Source: JBHJGM01 sp964405825
GTDB lineage: Bacteria > Verrucomicrobiota > Verrucomicrobiia > Opitutales > JBHJGM01
Assembly: GCA_964405825.1 (NCBI GenBank)
Contig: CAYOPI010000006.1
Location: forward strand, 20,175 to 84,174
Reading direction: 5' to 3'
DNA length: 64,000 bases
Shown here: piece by piece, positions 15,623 through 24,994 of the stretch
How positions within the stretch are numbered: position 1 is the first letter of the stretch
Layout: each line of letters starts with the position of its first letter
The notes under the pieces: generated by a model
Told to the model about the DNA's origin: nothing
What the model saw: only the letters and a program-made list of their open reading frames with translations
Database searches by the model: none
Position numbers and translations under genes: made by a program

Positions 15623-16057
15623 GTGTTTCCAGGGGGCTGTAAGCCGGATTCTGTCCGTGTTTTCCGGTGAGGGAATTCACGGGGCATTCATTTATCTAGC
15701 AGGCCCGAGCGCGAACTCGGGCGCTCACTCTCGCCCGCCGGTGAAGGCGAGGCGAATGCAACCTACCCGGGACCGAATGAGCGGGCCGCTCGGTCCCATG
15801 CTTGGTCTTGCACCGGATTGGGTTTACCGTGCCCGCGCGGTTGCCCGCGGCGGCGGTGGGCTCTTACCCCACCCTTTCACCCTTACCGACGACCGAAGCC
15901 ATCGGCGGTTTGCTTTCTGTTGCACTGTCCGTCACGGCGCATTGAAACGCCGCGCCCGCCCTTTCAAGCGGAATCCTGCCCTGCGGTGTCCGGACTTTCC
16001 TCTCCCAAAGAACGATTGCTCTAACCTCGGGAGCGAATGCCCGCCCCCTGGAAACAG
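15623..16057 (-). ncRNA. rnpB: RNase P RNA (bacterial type A)
   Basis: Catalytic RNA of ribonuclease P, which trims the 5' leader of tRNA precursors. On the minus strand the conserved GAGGAAAGTCCGGAC core (P4 5' side, about 16003-15988) is followed by CAGGGCAGGATTCCG, and near the 3' end comes ACAGAATCCGGCTTACAG. The two termini pair as a perfect 14-bp P1 helix (16056-16043 with 15637-15624). Five T residues follow P1 directly (15621-15617), so P1 may double as the terminator stem. Ends are assigned from P1 and the promoter and may be off by a few bases. Confidence 0.95.
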
Positions 16058-16062
16058 CCCTC

Positions 16063-16091
16063 AGTATCGGACTTTCCAAGACCAATCGCAA
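16063..16091 (-). promoter_or_regulatory. Sigma-70-type promoter of rnpB
   Basis: Minus strand TTGCGA (16091-16086), 17-bp spacer, GATACT (16068-16063); each box matches the consensus at four of six positions. The predicted start, 6-7 bases further on, falls at the first base of the P1 helix. The promoter lies between the stop of the upstream unknown gene (16098) and rnpB. Confidence 0.7.
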
Positions 16092-16097
16092 GCGACT

Positions 16098-16934
16098 TTA
16101 CGCCAGGGGCCGTGAGGCGTCGGCGCAGGTGAAGGCGTCGTGCACGCCGATGACGGTGTCAATCTCGGGCGATGCGCGCGGGGTGCCCAGGACCTCGACC
16201 AGCTGGCAGACGCCGAAGCGATCAATGCGGTCGTGGTAGATGCGCTGCCACTCGACGGAGGCGGCCAGTTCGGCCTCGCTGTTGTAGGGGAAGCGGTGCG
16301 GCGGATTCTTCAGCTCGATGCGCCAGGGCTTGGGCGTCAGCCGCGCGCGGAAGCAGTGTTGTTTGGCGGTGAGGTCGCAGTAGAGCGGGTCCGCGCCCAA
16401 CTCACCAAAGATGGCCTGCACCTCCTCGCTGTCGGGCGAGCGCACGGCATCGACCAGCGCCAGACGCAACCCCGCGGCCGTGCGGTAGACGCGAAGGATG
16501 ACCTGCGCATGCGAGCGCTGCCAGTCGCGCACCCTCTCCAGCGCGATTTGAGCCGGGTCCATCTTCTTGCGGAAGAGTCCGAAGCCGCCCGAAGAAGTTG
16601 AGGGGAAGTCGATGTCGACGAAGCAGACGGACTCGGTGTTGAGGACGAGGGCACCGTAGCGGTTGCGCGTGATGACGCCGAGGCTGCGCCCGCCACCGCC
16701 GGCCACCTCATCGACGATCGCCTCACGGATGGGGTGCTCGGCGTAGGCGTACTCAAGGGTCTCGGTCTGTCCCTGCGCCAAGGCCTGGACAATCCGCTGC
16801 ACCTTGGCGTTGGCCTGGCCCTGGGCCTCCTCCTGACTGATGCTAGAGCCGCCCCAGGCCCAGAAGCGGTCGACTGAGCCGTCGGGCGCGGTCTCCTCGA
16901 GGCTGGCGCGGGCCCAGTAGCGGGGAATGTTCAT
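16098..16934 (-). CDS. Conserved-looking protein of unknown function
   Basis: 278-residue soluble protein that I do not recognise. The N-terminus (PRYWARASLEETAPDGSVDRFWAWGGSS) looks like a small beta domain. The centre has LNTESVCFVDIDFP, an acidic DxD-like strand, then VILRVYRTAAGLRLALVD, and later KQHCFRARLTPKPWRIELKNPP. A DxD strand followed by a basic RTxxGLR strand recalls archaeo-eukaryotic primase-polymerase folds, but this is a weak resemblance only. No signal peptide or membrane helix is seen. It lies 16 bases after the zinc-ribbon protein gene on the same strand, so they are probably co-transcribed. Confidence 0.75.
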   Translation of the reverse strand: MNIPRYWARASLEETAPDGSVDRFWAWGGSSISQEEAQGQANAKVQRIVQALAQGQTETLEYAYAEHPIREAIVDEVAGGGGRSLGVITRNRYGALVLNTESVCFVDIDFPSTSSGGFGLFRKKMDPAQIALERVRDWQRSHAQVILRVYRTAAGLRLALVDAVRSPDSEEVQAIFGELGADPLYCDLTAKQHCFRARLTPKPWRIELKNPPHRFPYNSEAELAASVEWQRIYHDRIDRFGVCQLVEVLGTPRASPEIDTVIGVHDAFTCADASRPLA

Positions 16935-16950
16935 GGCCGGCGGGGCAAAC

Positions 16951-17655
16951 TTATGGCACGTAGGAAACGCGGCCGCACTGGTCGCACTTGACCGGGCCCT
17001 CGGGCGCGCGGAGGGCGGAGATAGTCTCGCCGGAAACCTTCAGGTGGCAGCCTTCGCAGCGTCCGTCGATGACCGGTGCGACGTAGGGGCCGCGCGGATG
17101 ACGGCGTTTGGCGGCGTCGTAGGCGGAGAGGTAGGGGGCTTTGACGGGCTCACGGGCGGCGGCCACCCTCGCCTCCAGGTCGGCCACTTCAGCTTCGAGC
17201 TTGCGGACGTTTTCCTGGATGAGGGCCCGCTCGCGGGTGATGGTGGCGAGGCGTTCGGCAGAGATCTCGCGGTCCTTGCCGAGGGTCACCCTCGCCTCGT
17301 CGATTTCGAGCATCAGGCCGATCTCCTCCTCTTCGTAGCTGGAGATGCGCTCGCCCAGTGAAGCAATCTCGTGGGTGAGGGCCTGGTACTCCTCGTTCTT
17401 TTTCACCTGCAGCTGCTGGGTCTTGTACTTGACGACCTGAGCCTCGGCATCCTGCAGGGCACCGTCGATCTCCTTGCGGCGCACTTCGAGCCCCTTGAAG
17501 GTCTGCTCCCTGGCCTCGAGGTCGGCCTTTTCACGGGCTTCCTCGGTGGCGAGTTTCTCCAGTTCAATCGGAGAGCGCTTGAGGGAGGCCTGGGTCTGCT
17601 GGAGGTGGAGGTCGACCTCCTGCAGGTCGAGCAGCTTTTGCACTTCGGGATCCAC
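16951..17655 (-). CDS. CT398-like coiled-coil zinc-ribbon protein
   Basis: 234-residue cytoplasmic protein: a long antiparallel coiled-coil (about residues 5-165, rich in Glu, Lys and Leu) and a C-terminal zinc ribbon with two CxxC pairs (CEGCHLKVS and CDQCGRVS). This is the C4-type zinc-ribbon family, which includes Chlamydia CT398 (CdsZ). In Chlamydia that protein interacts with type III secretion and sigma-54 factors; in free-living bacteria the role is not settled. The start is GTG 17655, because no suitable ATG exists upstream or early in the frame. Confidence 0.85.
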   Translation of the reverse strand: MDPEVQKLLDLQEVDLHLQQTQASLKRSPIELEKLATEEAREKADLEAREQTFKGLEVRRKEIDGALQDAEAQVVKYKTQQLQVKKNEEYQALTHEIASLGERISSYEEEEIGLMLEIDEARVTLGKDREISAERLATITRERALIQENVRKLEAEVADLEARVAAAREPVKAPYLSAYDAAKRRHPRGPYVAPVIDGRCEGCHLKVSGETISALRAPEGPVKCDQCGRVSYVP

Positions 17656-17788
17656 GGCAGGGATGTTGTTCAGGCCTCAGCCAAAACAAAAGGCAAAATG
17701 GAAACTGTCGGCTGATAAAGGCCGATGGTCGTGACGGCTCGGGAGGCGGAAGCGGTCGCGCCTGCCCTCATTAAGCCTTCCGCATTTC

Positions 17789-18475
17789 TCATTGTGGATT
17801 TGAAGCAAACGTCCAGGGGCCCATCCGGGAGGGGCGCTGCAGGCTTTGCTCGAGGCCGTCGAGGAATTCCCGGCGGGGGATCTCTCGCGCGCCGAAGGAG
17901 CCCAGGTGCCGGGTTTTCTGCTGGCAGTCGATGAGGTCGAAGTCCTTCGCGCGCAGCCAGTCCACGAGGGCGGCGAAGGCGACCTTGGAGGCGTTGTCGC
18001 GCGTGTGGAACATGCTCTCGCCAAAGAAGACACCGCCCAGACTGATCCCGTAGAGCCCGCCGACGAGTTCGCCCTCACGCCAGCATTCGACCGAGTGGGC
18101 AAAGCCGGCTTCGTGCAGTTCGGTGTAGGCGGTCACCATTTCGGGGGTGATCCAGGTGCCGTCCTGCAGGTGGCGTTTCTGCACCGCGCAGGCCTGGATG
18201 ACCTCGGCAAAGGCGGTGTCAGCCCGGACCTCCCAGCAGGCCTTGCGGCGCTCACGCTCGAGGCTGTGGGAGAGGTGGGCTTGCCCGGGATAGAGCACAA
18301 AGCGGGGGTCCGGGCACCACCACAGGATGGGTTCGTCCTCGCTGAACCAGGGAAAGATGCCCCGGGTGTAGGCGTCCAGCAGGCGCTCGACACTGAGATC
18401 GCCGCCCATGGCCATCGGGCCGCGCCGGGGCGCCTTGCGGGGGTCGGGAAAGTCGGAAGCGGGCCGCGGCTGCAT
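17789..18475 (-). CDS. aat: Leucyl/phenylalanyl-tRNA--protein transferase
   Basis: 228-residue Aat enzyme, which transfers Leu or Phe from tRNA to N-terminal Arg or Lys of proteins and so marks them for ClpS/ClpAP degradation (N-degron pathway). Family motifs are present: GGDLSVERLLDAYTRGIFPW, WWCPDPRFVL, HSVECWREGELVGGLYG, GGVFFGESMF and IDCQQKTRHLGSFGA. Length is normal. It is read on the minus strand, diverging from the PEP-CTERM gene across 268 bases. Confidence 0.95.
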   Translation of the reverse strand: MQPRPASDFPDPRKAPRRGPMAMGGDLSVERLLDAYTRGIFPWFSEDEPILWWCPDPRFVLYPGQAHLSHSLERERRKACWEVRADTAFAEVIQACAVQKRHLQDGTWITPEMVTAYTELHEAGFAHSVECWREGELVGGLYGISLGGVFFGESMFHTRDNASKVAFAALVDWLRAKDFDLIDCQQKTRHLGSFGAREIPRREFLDGLEQSLQRPSRMGPWTFASNPQ

Positions 18476-18743
18476 CGTCTCCGCAGACTAAACCACATTC
18501 ACAGGCGAATGGACATGCCCAAAACAGCCTCCCCCTCGATGAGGCCCGTAGACGCTTGCAGGTATCTGCACTGAGGTACGGGAAAACCCGACAGGCGGAT
18601 AGGGCCGGGATTGAAGGCGCAAGACTTGCCCGGTTCAGATGACGTAGTCATAGAAATGGCGTGTACCCAAACATGATGAATTTACTCATCCTCATTCTAA
18701 CCATAAGGCACCCTTATCCCTTGAATCCCGCGCCCATTTCGTC
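18476..18743. other. Divergent intergenic region, aat / PEP-CTERM gene
   Basis: 268 gene-free bases between two divergent genes. Short imperfect palindromes are visible: ATGAC-GTA-GTCAT near 18638-18650 and GATGA-6-TCATC near 18681-18696, the latter in an AT-rich stretch close to the plus-strand gene. No convincing -35/-10 pair, RNA or small coding sequence was found. Confidence 0.3.
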
Positions 18744-19700
18744 ATGAAGATCCTTCTGCCTCTGAGCTTCGCTCTCACCTGCGTCAGCTGCCTTTCAGCC
18801 AGTCTGCCTCGACCGGACAGCATTCTGATAACGCAAGGAAATGTGCTCCTGGAACATTCGCCCCAAGGAGCCTTTATCCAGTCATTCGGCACAGTTCCGC
18901 ATCCGGACACATTAAGGTATGACATCACCGATGTCGTCACAGATTCACGTGGTCTGATTCACGTTCTGAATCTTGCGCCGTTTGACAACCGGTATATCAG
19001 CACCCTGGATCCCTCTTCCGGCGTCTGGACCCACACCCTGGAGCCCAACACCTTCTTTGGCAATGTCTCCGATGGCGATCTGTCGGTGCGCGGCGAAACC
19101 CTGCTGACCAAGCGCACGGTTTTCACCCTTCCCGACGTCTCCAACCAAGCCCTGGCGGACTTCTCGATTGAAAGTCGCGGCGAACTCACATTTGGCCTGG
19201 ACGGCTTGATCTATGCGCTGGGTTCAGGTTCGCCGCGTGCGAGCGTCGACATTTACAACCCGTCAGATTTTTCGCTGATTCGTTCACTGACCCTCGTGGA
19301 CGAGAATGGGTTCCGGATCAGCGCGCGGGGTATCGCCGTGACCGAGGCCGGACAGATTTTCGTGGCCGAATGGGAAGGAGAGCTTCTCGAGTACACAGCC
19401 GATGGCGTGCTCGTAAAATCAAGCGATACGGGAGCCAACGGGCTGACAGATCTGGATCTCAACGCCGCCGGCGACTTGATCGTTGGTTCTCGATTCGGAA
19501 CGGTTGTCTTCACCGATACGGACCTCGAAACGTTTACCGAAGTGAGCGTGGGTACCGACTTCACCTACGCCGGATTCGTTGACCCAAGTGTTCCGGAACC
19601 AGCCGTCACAACGCTTGTGGCTGCCCTGGCTATCGGCATGTGCGGGCTTATCCGGCGGAGACGACGGCGGGCATTCAGACACTGGTCGGCGCATTCGTAA
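18744..19700 (+). CDS. PEP-CTERM-anchored secreted protein, beta-propeller-like
   Basis: 318-residue exported protein. It has a signal peptide (residues 1 to about 18) and repeated beta-rich phrases such as DVVTDSRGLIHVLNL, LTFGLDGLIYALGSG, GIAVTEAGQIFVAEW and DLDLNAAGDLIVGSR, spaced like NHL or SMP-30-type propeller blades. The C-terminal sorting tail is VPEPAVTTLVAALAIGMCGL followed by RRRRRR: a PEP motif, a hydrophobic helix and an Arg cluster, the substrate pattern for exosortase. The mature protein would be released at or anchored to the cell surface. No exosortase gene lies in the window. AT content is higher around its start than in neighbours. Confidence 0.85.
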   Translation: MKILLPLSFALTCVSCLSASLPRPDSILITQGNVLLEHSPQGAFIQSFGTVPHPDTLRYDITDVVTDSRGLIHVLNLAPFDNRYISTLDPSSGVWTHTLEPNTFFGNVSDGDLSVRGETLLTKRTVFTLPDVSNQALADFSIESRGELTFGLDGLIYALGSGSPRASVDIYNPSDFSLIRSLTLVDENGFRISARGIAVTEAGQIFVAEWEGELLEYTADGVLVKSSDTGANGLTDLDLNAAGDLIVGSRFGTVVFTDTDLETFTEVSVGTDFTYAGFVDPSVPEPAVTTLVAALAIGMCGLIRRRRRRAFRHWSAHS

Positions 19701-19840
19701 GCAGGCCGCGGCTGCGTTGATGAAATTCAAGGGTAGCCGCAAAAACCGGTGCATGCCGACGACCCACCACGACCCCCTTCGTTTCTTCGGGCTCCTATTT
19801 GGGTGGACGGCCTCGACAGGTACGCACACGCTGGCCTTTG

Positions 19841-20335
19841 ATGAGCAAGGAAACCGAGGCCGACGATCGGATCGCCGAGGAGTACTTTGAGGCGGAGATC
19901 GACGGTCGACCGGTGAAGCTGACGATGCAAGTGCATCGACCGCGCTTCAGTGTGCAGAAGCGTTGCTGGGTGTGCCCGCTGATCTTTGACTCGGAAATCG
20001 AACGGGAGTCGCTTGATGTGCGTGGCGAGTCATCGATGCAGGCGCTGATGCTCGCGGTTTCCTCCGCACCCCGCGCGTTTTTCTCCAAGAGTCCGTTCAA
20101 CTGGCGTCTGTGGTCGCGCGCGGCCATCCATTGGTTTCCGATGACCTACAACACCTTTTCAGATGCCGGAGATGATCTTGTTTCCCTGCTCTTGCACGAG
20201 CAGATCCTCGAACAGCATTTCGTCCTCTTTGAGAACCGCGCCGAGACCTCTGGCAAAGCGCTCAGCTGTGACATCGCCGTGCGCGCCCGCGAGTTCCGGA
20301 AGCAGCGCACGTTCAGGGTGGAGCGAATTCGGTAG
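19841..20335 (+). CDS. Unknown protein, possible DUF6968-like domain
   Basis: 164-residue cytoplasmic protein of unknown function. The centre reads KRCWVCPLIFDSEI, then VRGESSMQALMLAVSSAPR, which resembles the WxC plus GxxSxQAL pattern of small DUF6968-type domains; this is a pattern match only. ATG 19841 (MSKETEADDRIAEEYFEAEI) is preferred over an upstream in-frame ATG at 19799, because the residues between are basic and unlike the rest. The TPR protein gene starts 33 bases downstream on the same strand, so the two may form an operon. Confidence 0.6.
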   Translation: MSKETEADDRIAEEYFEAEIDGRPVKLTMQVHRPRFSVQKRCWVCPLIFDSEIERESLDVRGESSMQALMLAVSSAPRAFFSKSPFNWRLWSRAAIHWFPMTYNTFSDAGDDLVSLLLHEQILEQHFVLFENRAETSGKALSCDIAVRAREFRKQRTFRVERIR

Positions 20336-20368
20336 ACGCGCTCGCGAACTGGGGGCAGGTTTCGGGAG

Positions 20369-20725
20369 ATGAGCGAGCAGGCACACCAGGAATTGATCGA
20401 GGAGGCCACGCTGGACTTTTCCCTCGGCGACAGTGAGGCGGCCCTGAAAAAGCTGGGGCAGGTCGTTGAGGCGAACCCGGCCAACTTCGACGCCTGGCAC
20501 GCCATCACGGAGGTGCGCTACGCCGAAAAGCAGTACCCGCAAGCCCTCGAGGCCGCCGAGAAGGCCCACACCCTGCGCCCGGACGACCTGCACATCAACA
20601 CCAGCCTCTCGCGCATTCACATGCAGCTGGGCAACATTCCGACGGCCGAAAAGTTCGGTGCACAGGCACGCATGCTGGGCTGGAAGGAAGAACTCAAGGA
20701 CGACGGCGAAGCGGACGACGAATAG
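20369..20725 (+). CDS. Short tetratricopeptide-repeat protein
   Basis: 118-residue protein with about three TPR units: EEATLDFSLGDSEAALKKLGQVVEANP, then the AWHAITEVRYAEKQYPQALEAAEKA repeat and the LSRIHMQLGNIPTAEKFGAQARM repeat (segments named by ends only). The tail is acidic (DDGEADDE). TPRs are protein-interaction scaffolds; the partner is unknown. It lies directly upstream of accA on the same strand, but accA has its own promoter-like sequence. Confidence 0.8.
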   Translation: MSEQAHQELIEEATLDFSLGDSEAALKKLGQVVEANPANFDAWHAITEVRYAEKQYPQALEAAEKAHTLRPDDLHINTSLSRIHMQLGNIPTAEKFGAQARMLGWKEELKDDGEADDE

Positions 20726-20825
20726 GGTCCGTCCGGCCCGGGAAGCGGTTTTTGGGGCACCCGATTCAAACGCTCGTTTTATAAGCAGTGGGAGCTTCTG
20801 GGATAAGGCGCTGTCGGAGGGGGCG

Positions 20826-20855
20826 TTGACAGCCTCGGTGACGATTCTGTAAAAC
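20826..20855 (+). promoter_or_regulatory. Sigma-70-type promoter of accA
   Basis: Perfect -35 box TTGACA (20826-20831), 18-bp spacer, -10 box TAAAAC (20850-20855, four of six consensus positions). The predicted start is near 20862, giving a leader of about 16 bases before the accA ATG. Confidence 0.65.
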
Positions 20856-20877
20856 TCGCCATTTGAAGGGGACACCT

Positions 20878-21992
20878 ATGGGCAAGCCGACTTTTCAACT
20901 CGACTTTGAGAAACCGCTCGCAGAGCTGACCGAACAGCTCGACGCGTTGCGTCAGTCCGGTCAGGACACGCAGGTGGACCTGGCCGAGGAGGTGAAGGCC
21001 ATCGAGCAGAAGATCGAGGCGACCAAGCGCGAGATTTACTCGAACCTGACGCCGTGGCAACGCGTGCAGCTGTCGCGGCATCCGCGGCGCCCGTACGCGC
21101 TGGACTACATCGAGCGGCTTTTCACCGACTTTCAGGAACTGCACGGCGACCGGCTCTACCGCGACGACCGCGCGATCCTCGGCGGCACCGCGCGTTACCA
21201 CGGCCAGCCGGTGATGATCGTGGCACAGCAGAAAGGCCGCGAGACCAAGGAGAACATCGAGCGCAACTTTGGCTACCCCAACCCAGAAGGTTACCGCAAG
21301 GCACTGCGGTTGATGCAACTGGCCGAGCGCTTCCGTCTGCCGGTCATCGTGCTGGTGGACACGCCCGGGGCTTTCCCGGGAATTGGCTCGGAGGAACGTC
21401 ACGTGGCCGAGGCCATTGCCGTGAACCTGCGCGAGATGGCCGGGCTGACCGTGCCGATCATTGCGACGGTGATCGGCGAGGGCGGTTCGGGCGGTGCCCT
21501 TGGCATTGCGGTGGCCGATGTCGTGATGATTTTGCAGAACGCGTACTATTCGGTCATCGCACCCGAAAGCTGCGCGACCATCCTCTTCAAGGACAAGGGC
21601 CGTGCGGCCGAAGCGGCCGAGAACCTGCGCATCACCGCCGATGAACTGATTGAGCTGGGCGTGGTCGACCAGATCGTCGAGGAGCCCTTTGGCGGGGCGC
21701 ACCTGAGCTACGACGAGACCGCGACGTACCTGGACACTGCCATCCAGAAGCAGCTGGCCAAGCTGCAGGCTCTCGACACGGATGCCCTGCTGGAGCGCCG
21801 TTACCAGAATTTCCGCCGCATGGGCGTCTACACCAGCGAACCTCTGCCGCAGGAAACCGCACCCGCGGAGCAGGCGCCCAAGGCCACGGAACCGGCCAGG
21901 CCCAAGGCAGCCGAGGCGAAGAAGCCCTCCGTGGCCAAGCCGGCTGCCGAACCCAAGTCCCCCTCCGACGCAAAGGTCGAGCTGGGTACAAC

Positions 21993-21996
<4 letters not shown>
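20878..21996 (+). CDS. accA: Acetyl-CoA carboxylase carboxyltransferase, alpha subunit
   Basis: 372-residue AccA, which with AccD transfers the carboxyl group from biotin to acetyl-CoA to make malonyl-CoA, the first step of fatty acid synthesis. Recognisable are the N-terminal coiled region, FQELHGDRLYRDDRAILGG, the oxyanion-loop GEGGSGGALGIAVAD and the segment YYSVIAPESCATILFKD. The core ends near residue 320; the last 50 or so residues are an Ala/Pro/Lys-rich tail (PAEQAPKATEPARPKAAEAK) that is not part of the usual fold. ATG 20878 is preferred to an earlier in-frame start at 20863. Its stop TAG overlaps the stop of nadE in a shared CTAG. Confidence 0.97.
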
Positions 21997-23945
<1,949 letters not shown>

Positions 23946-24064
23946 ACCGCCGACCATCAAGGCGTTACGCGTCCGGGTCAAGCTGGCGTTGAGCTTGTCA
24001 CAGGCGGCCACGGCAGACCCGAAGGCAAACTTGAACGATGCGCAACAGACGCTAGACTTGGGTT

Positions 24065-24985
24065 ATGTCGTTGCTCAGCCCGCCCCGCCTGATCGCTTCC
24101 GGCCACGTGCTGGACGCCACCGAAGAAGCCTTCGGCACGCTGCGTGATTCCTCGGCTATCGCCGATGACGCGCAGGCCCTGCGCGCGCGGTACGCCGAAG
24201 ACGGTTACCTGTATCTGCCCGGCTACCTCGACCGCGAGGAGGTGCTGCAGGCCCGGCGGGATGTCTGCGGGCGGCTGGCCGACGATGGCCTGCTTGACCC
24301 GGCACACGACCCGATCGACGGCGTTCTCAAGCTGGACGCATCGGTGAAGTTCCGCCCGGACATTGCGACGGGCAATCCGGTGGTCGAAGCGCTGCTGTAC
24401 GGGCCACGCCTGCTGGGCTTTTACGAGCACTTTCTGGGGGGGGCGGTCCGGCACTTTGACTTCACCTGGTTTCGCGCGGTGAGTCCGGGTCGGGGCGCGC
24501 CGCCGCACTGCGATGCCGTCTACATGAACCGCGGCACGTTCAATCTGTACACGGCGTGGGTGCCGTTTGGAGACGTGTCGCTGGAACTTGGCGGGCTGAT
24601 GATTCTGGAGAATTCGCACCGCAAGGCCGATCGGCTGAAGAAGTACCTGGAAAGCGACGTGGACAGTTTCTGCGAGAACAACCCCAAGCACGTCGAGCGC
24701 ATCGAAGCGAACAAAGCCGTGCGGCACGGGCAGCTGTCGTCGAATCCGGCGAGCCTGCGCGAGCGCCTGGGCGGCCGCTGGCTGACGGCGGAGTTTCGCG
24801 CGGGCGACCTGCTGACCTTTGGCATGGCCACGGTGCACGCCAGCCTCGACAACCAGTCGGCCGATCGCATCCGGCTGTCGTCGGATTCGCGCTACCAGCT
24901 GGCTTCCGAACCGGCGGACGAACGCTGGGTGGGGCCGAATCCGGTGGGCCATTCGCGCGCTGGCAAACGCGGACGAATCTGCTAG
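24065..24985 (+). CDS. Phytanoyl-CoA dioxygenase (PhyH) family protein
   Basis: 306-residue non-haem Fe(II)/2-oxoglutarate oxygenase of the PhyH family, which hydroxylates small substrates. The iron facial triad is visible as H148-x-D150 (PPHCDAVYM) and the distal H258 (MATVHASLDN). The 2-oxoglutarate-binding arginine is likely R268 or R270 (DRIRLSSDSRYQ). The N-terminal region has DGYLYLPGYLDREEV, typical of the family. The stop lies 9 bases before the GH140-like gene, so they are probably co-transcribed, suggesting a joint role in using a plant- or algal-derived compound; that is inference. Confidence 0.88.
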   Translation: MSLLSPPRLIASGHVLDATEEAFGTLRDSSAIADDAQALRARYAEDGYLYLPGYLDREEVLQARRDVCGRLADDGLLDPAHDPIDGVLKLDASVKFRPDIATGNPVVEALLYGPRLLGFYEHFLGGAVRHFDFTWFRAVSPGRGAPPHCDAVYMNRGTFNLYTAWVPFGDVSLELGGLMILENSHRKADRLKKYLESDVDSFCENNPKHVERIEANKAVRHGQLSSNPASLRERLGGRWLTAEFRAGDLLTFGMATVHASLDNQSADRIRLSSDSRYQLASEPADERWVGPNPVGHSRAGKRGRIC

Positions 24986-24994
24986 CACGTCTGC

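Noticed and set aside
20159..20875. Minus-strand frame of 238 codons overlapping the TPR gene
   Set aside because: The plus strand holds clear TPR motifs; the minus frame has no family pattern.
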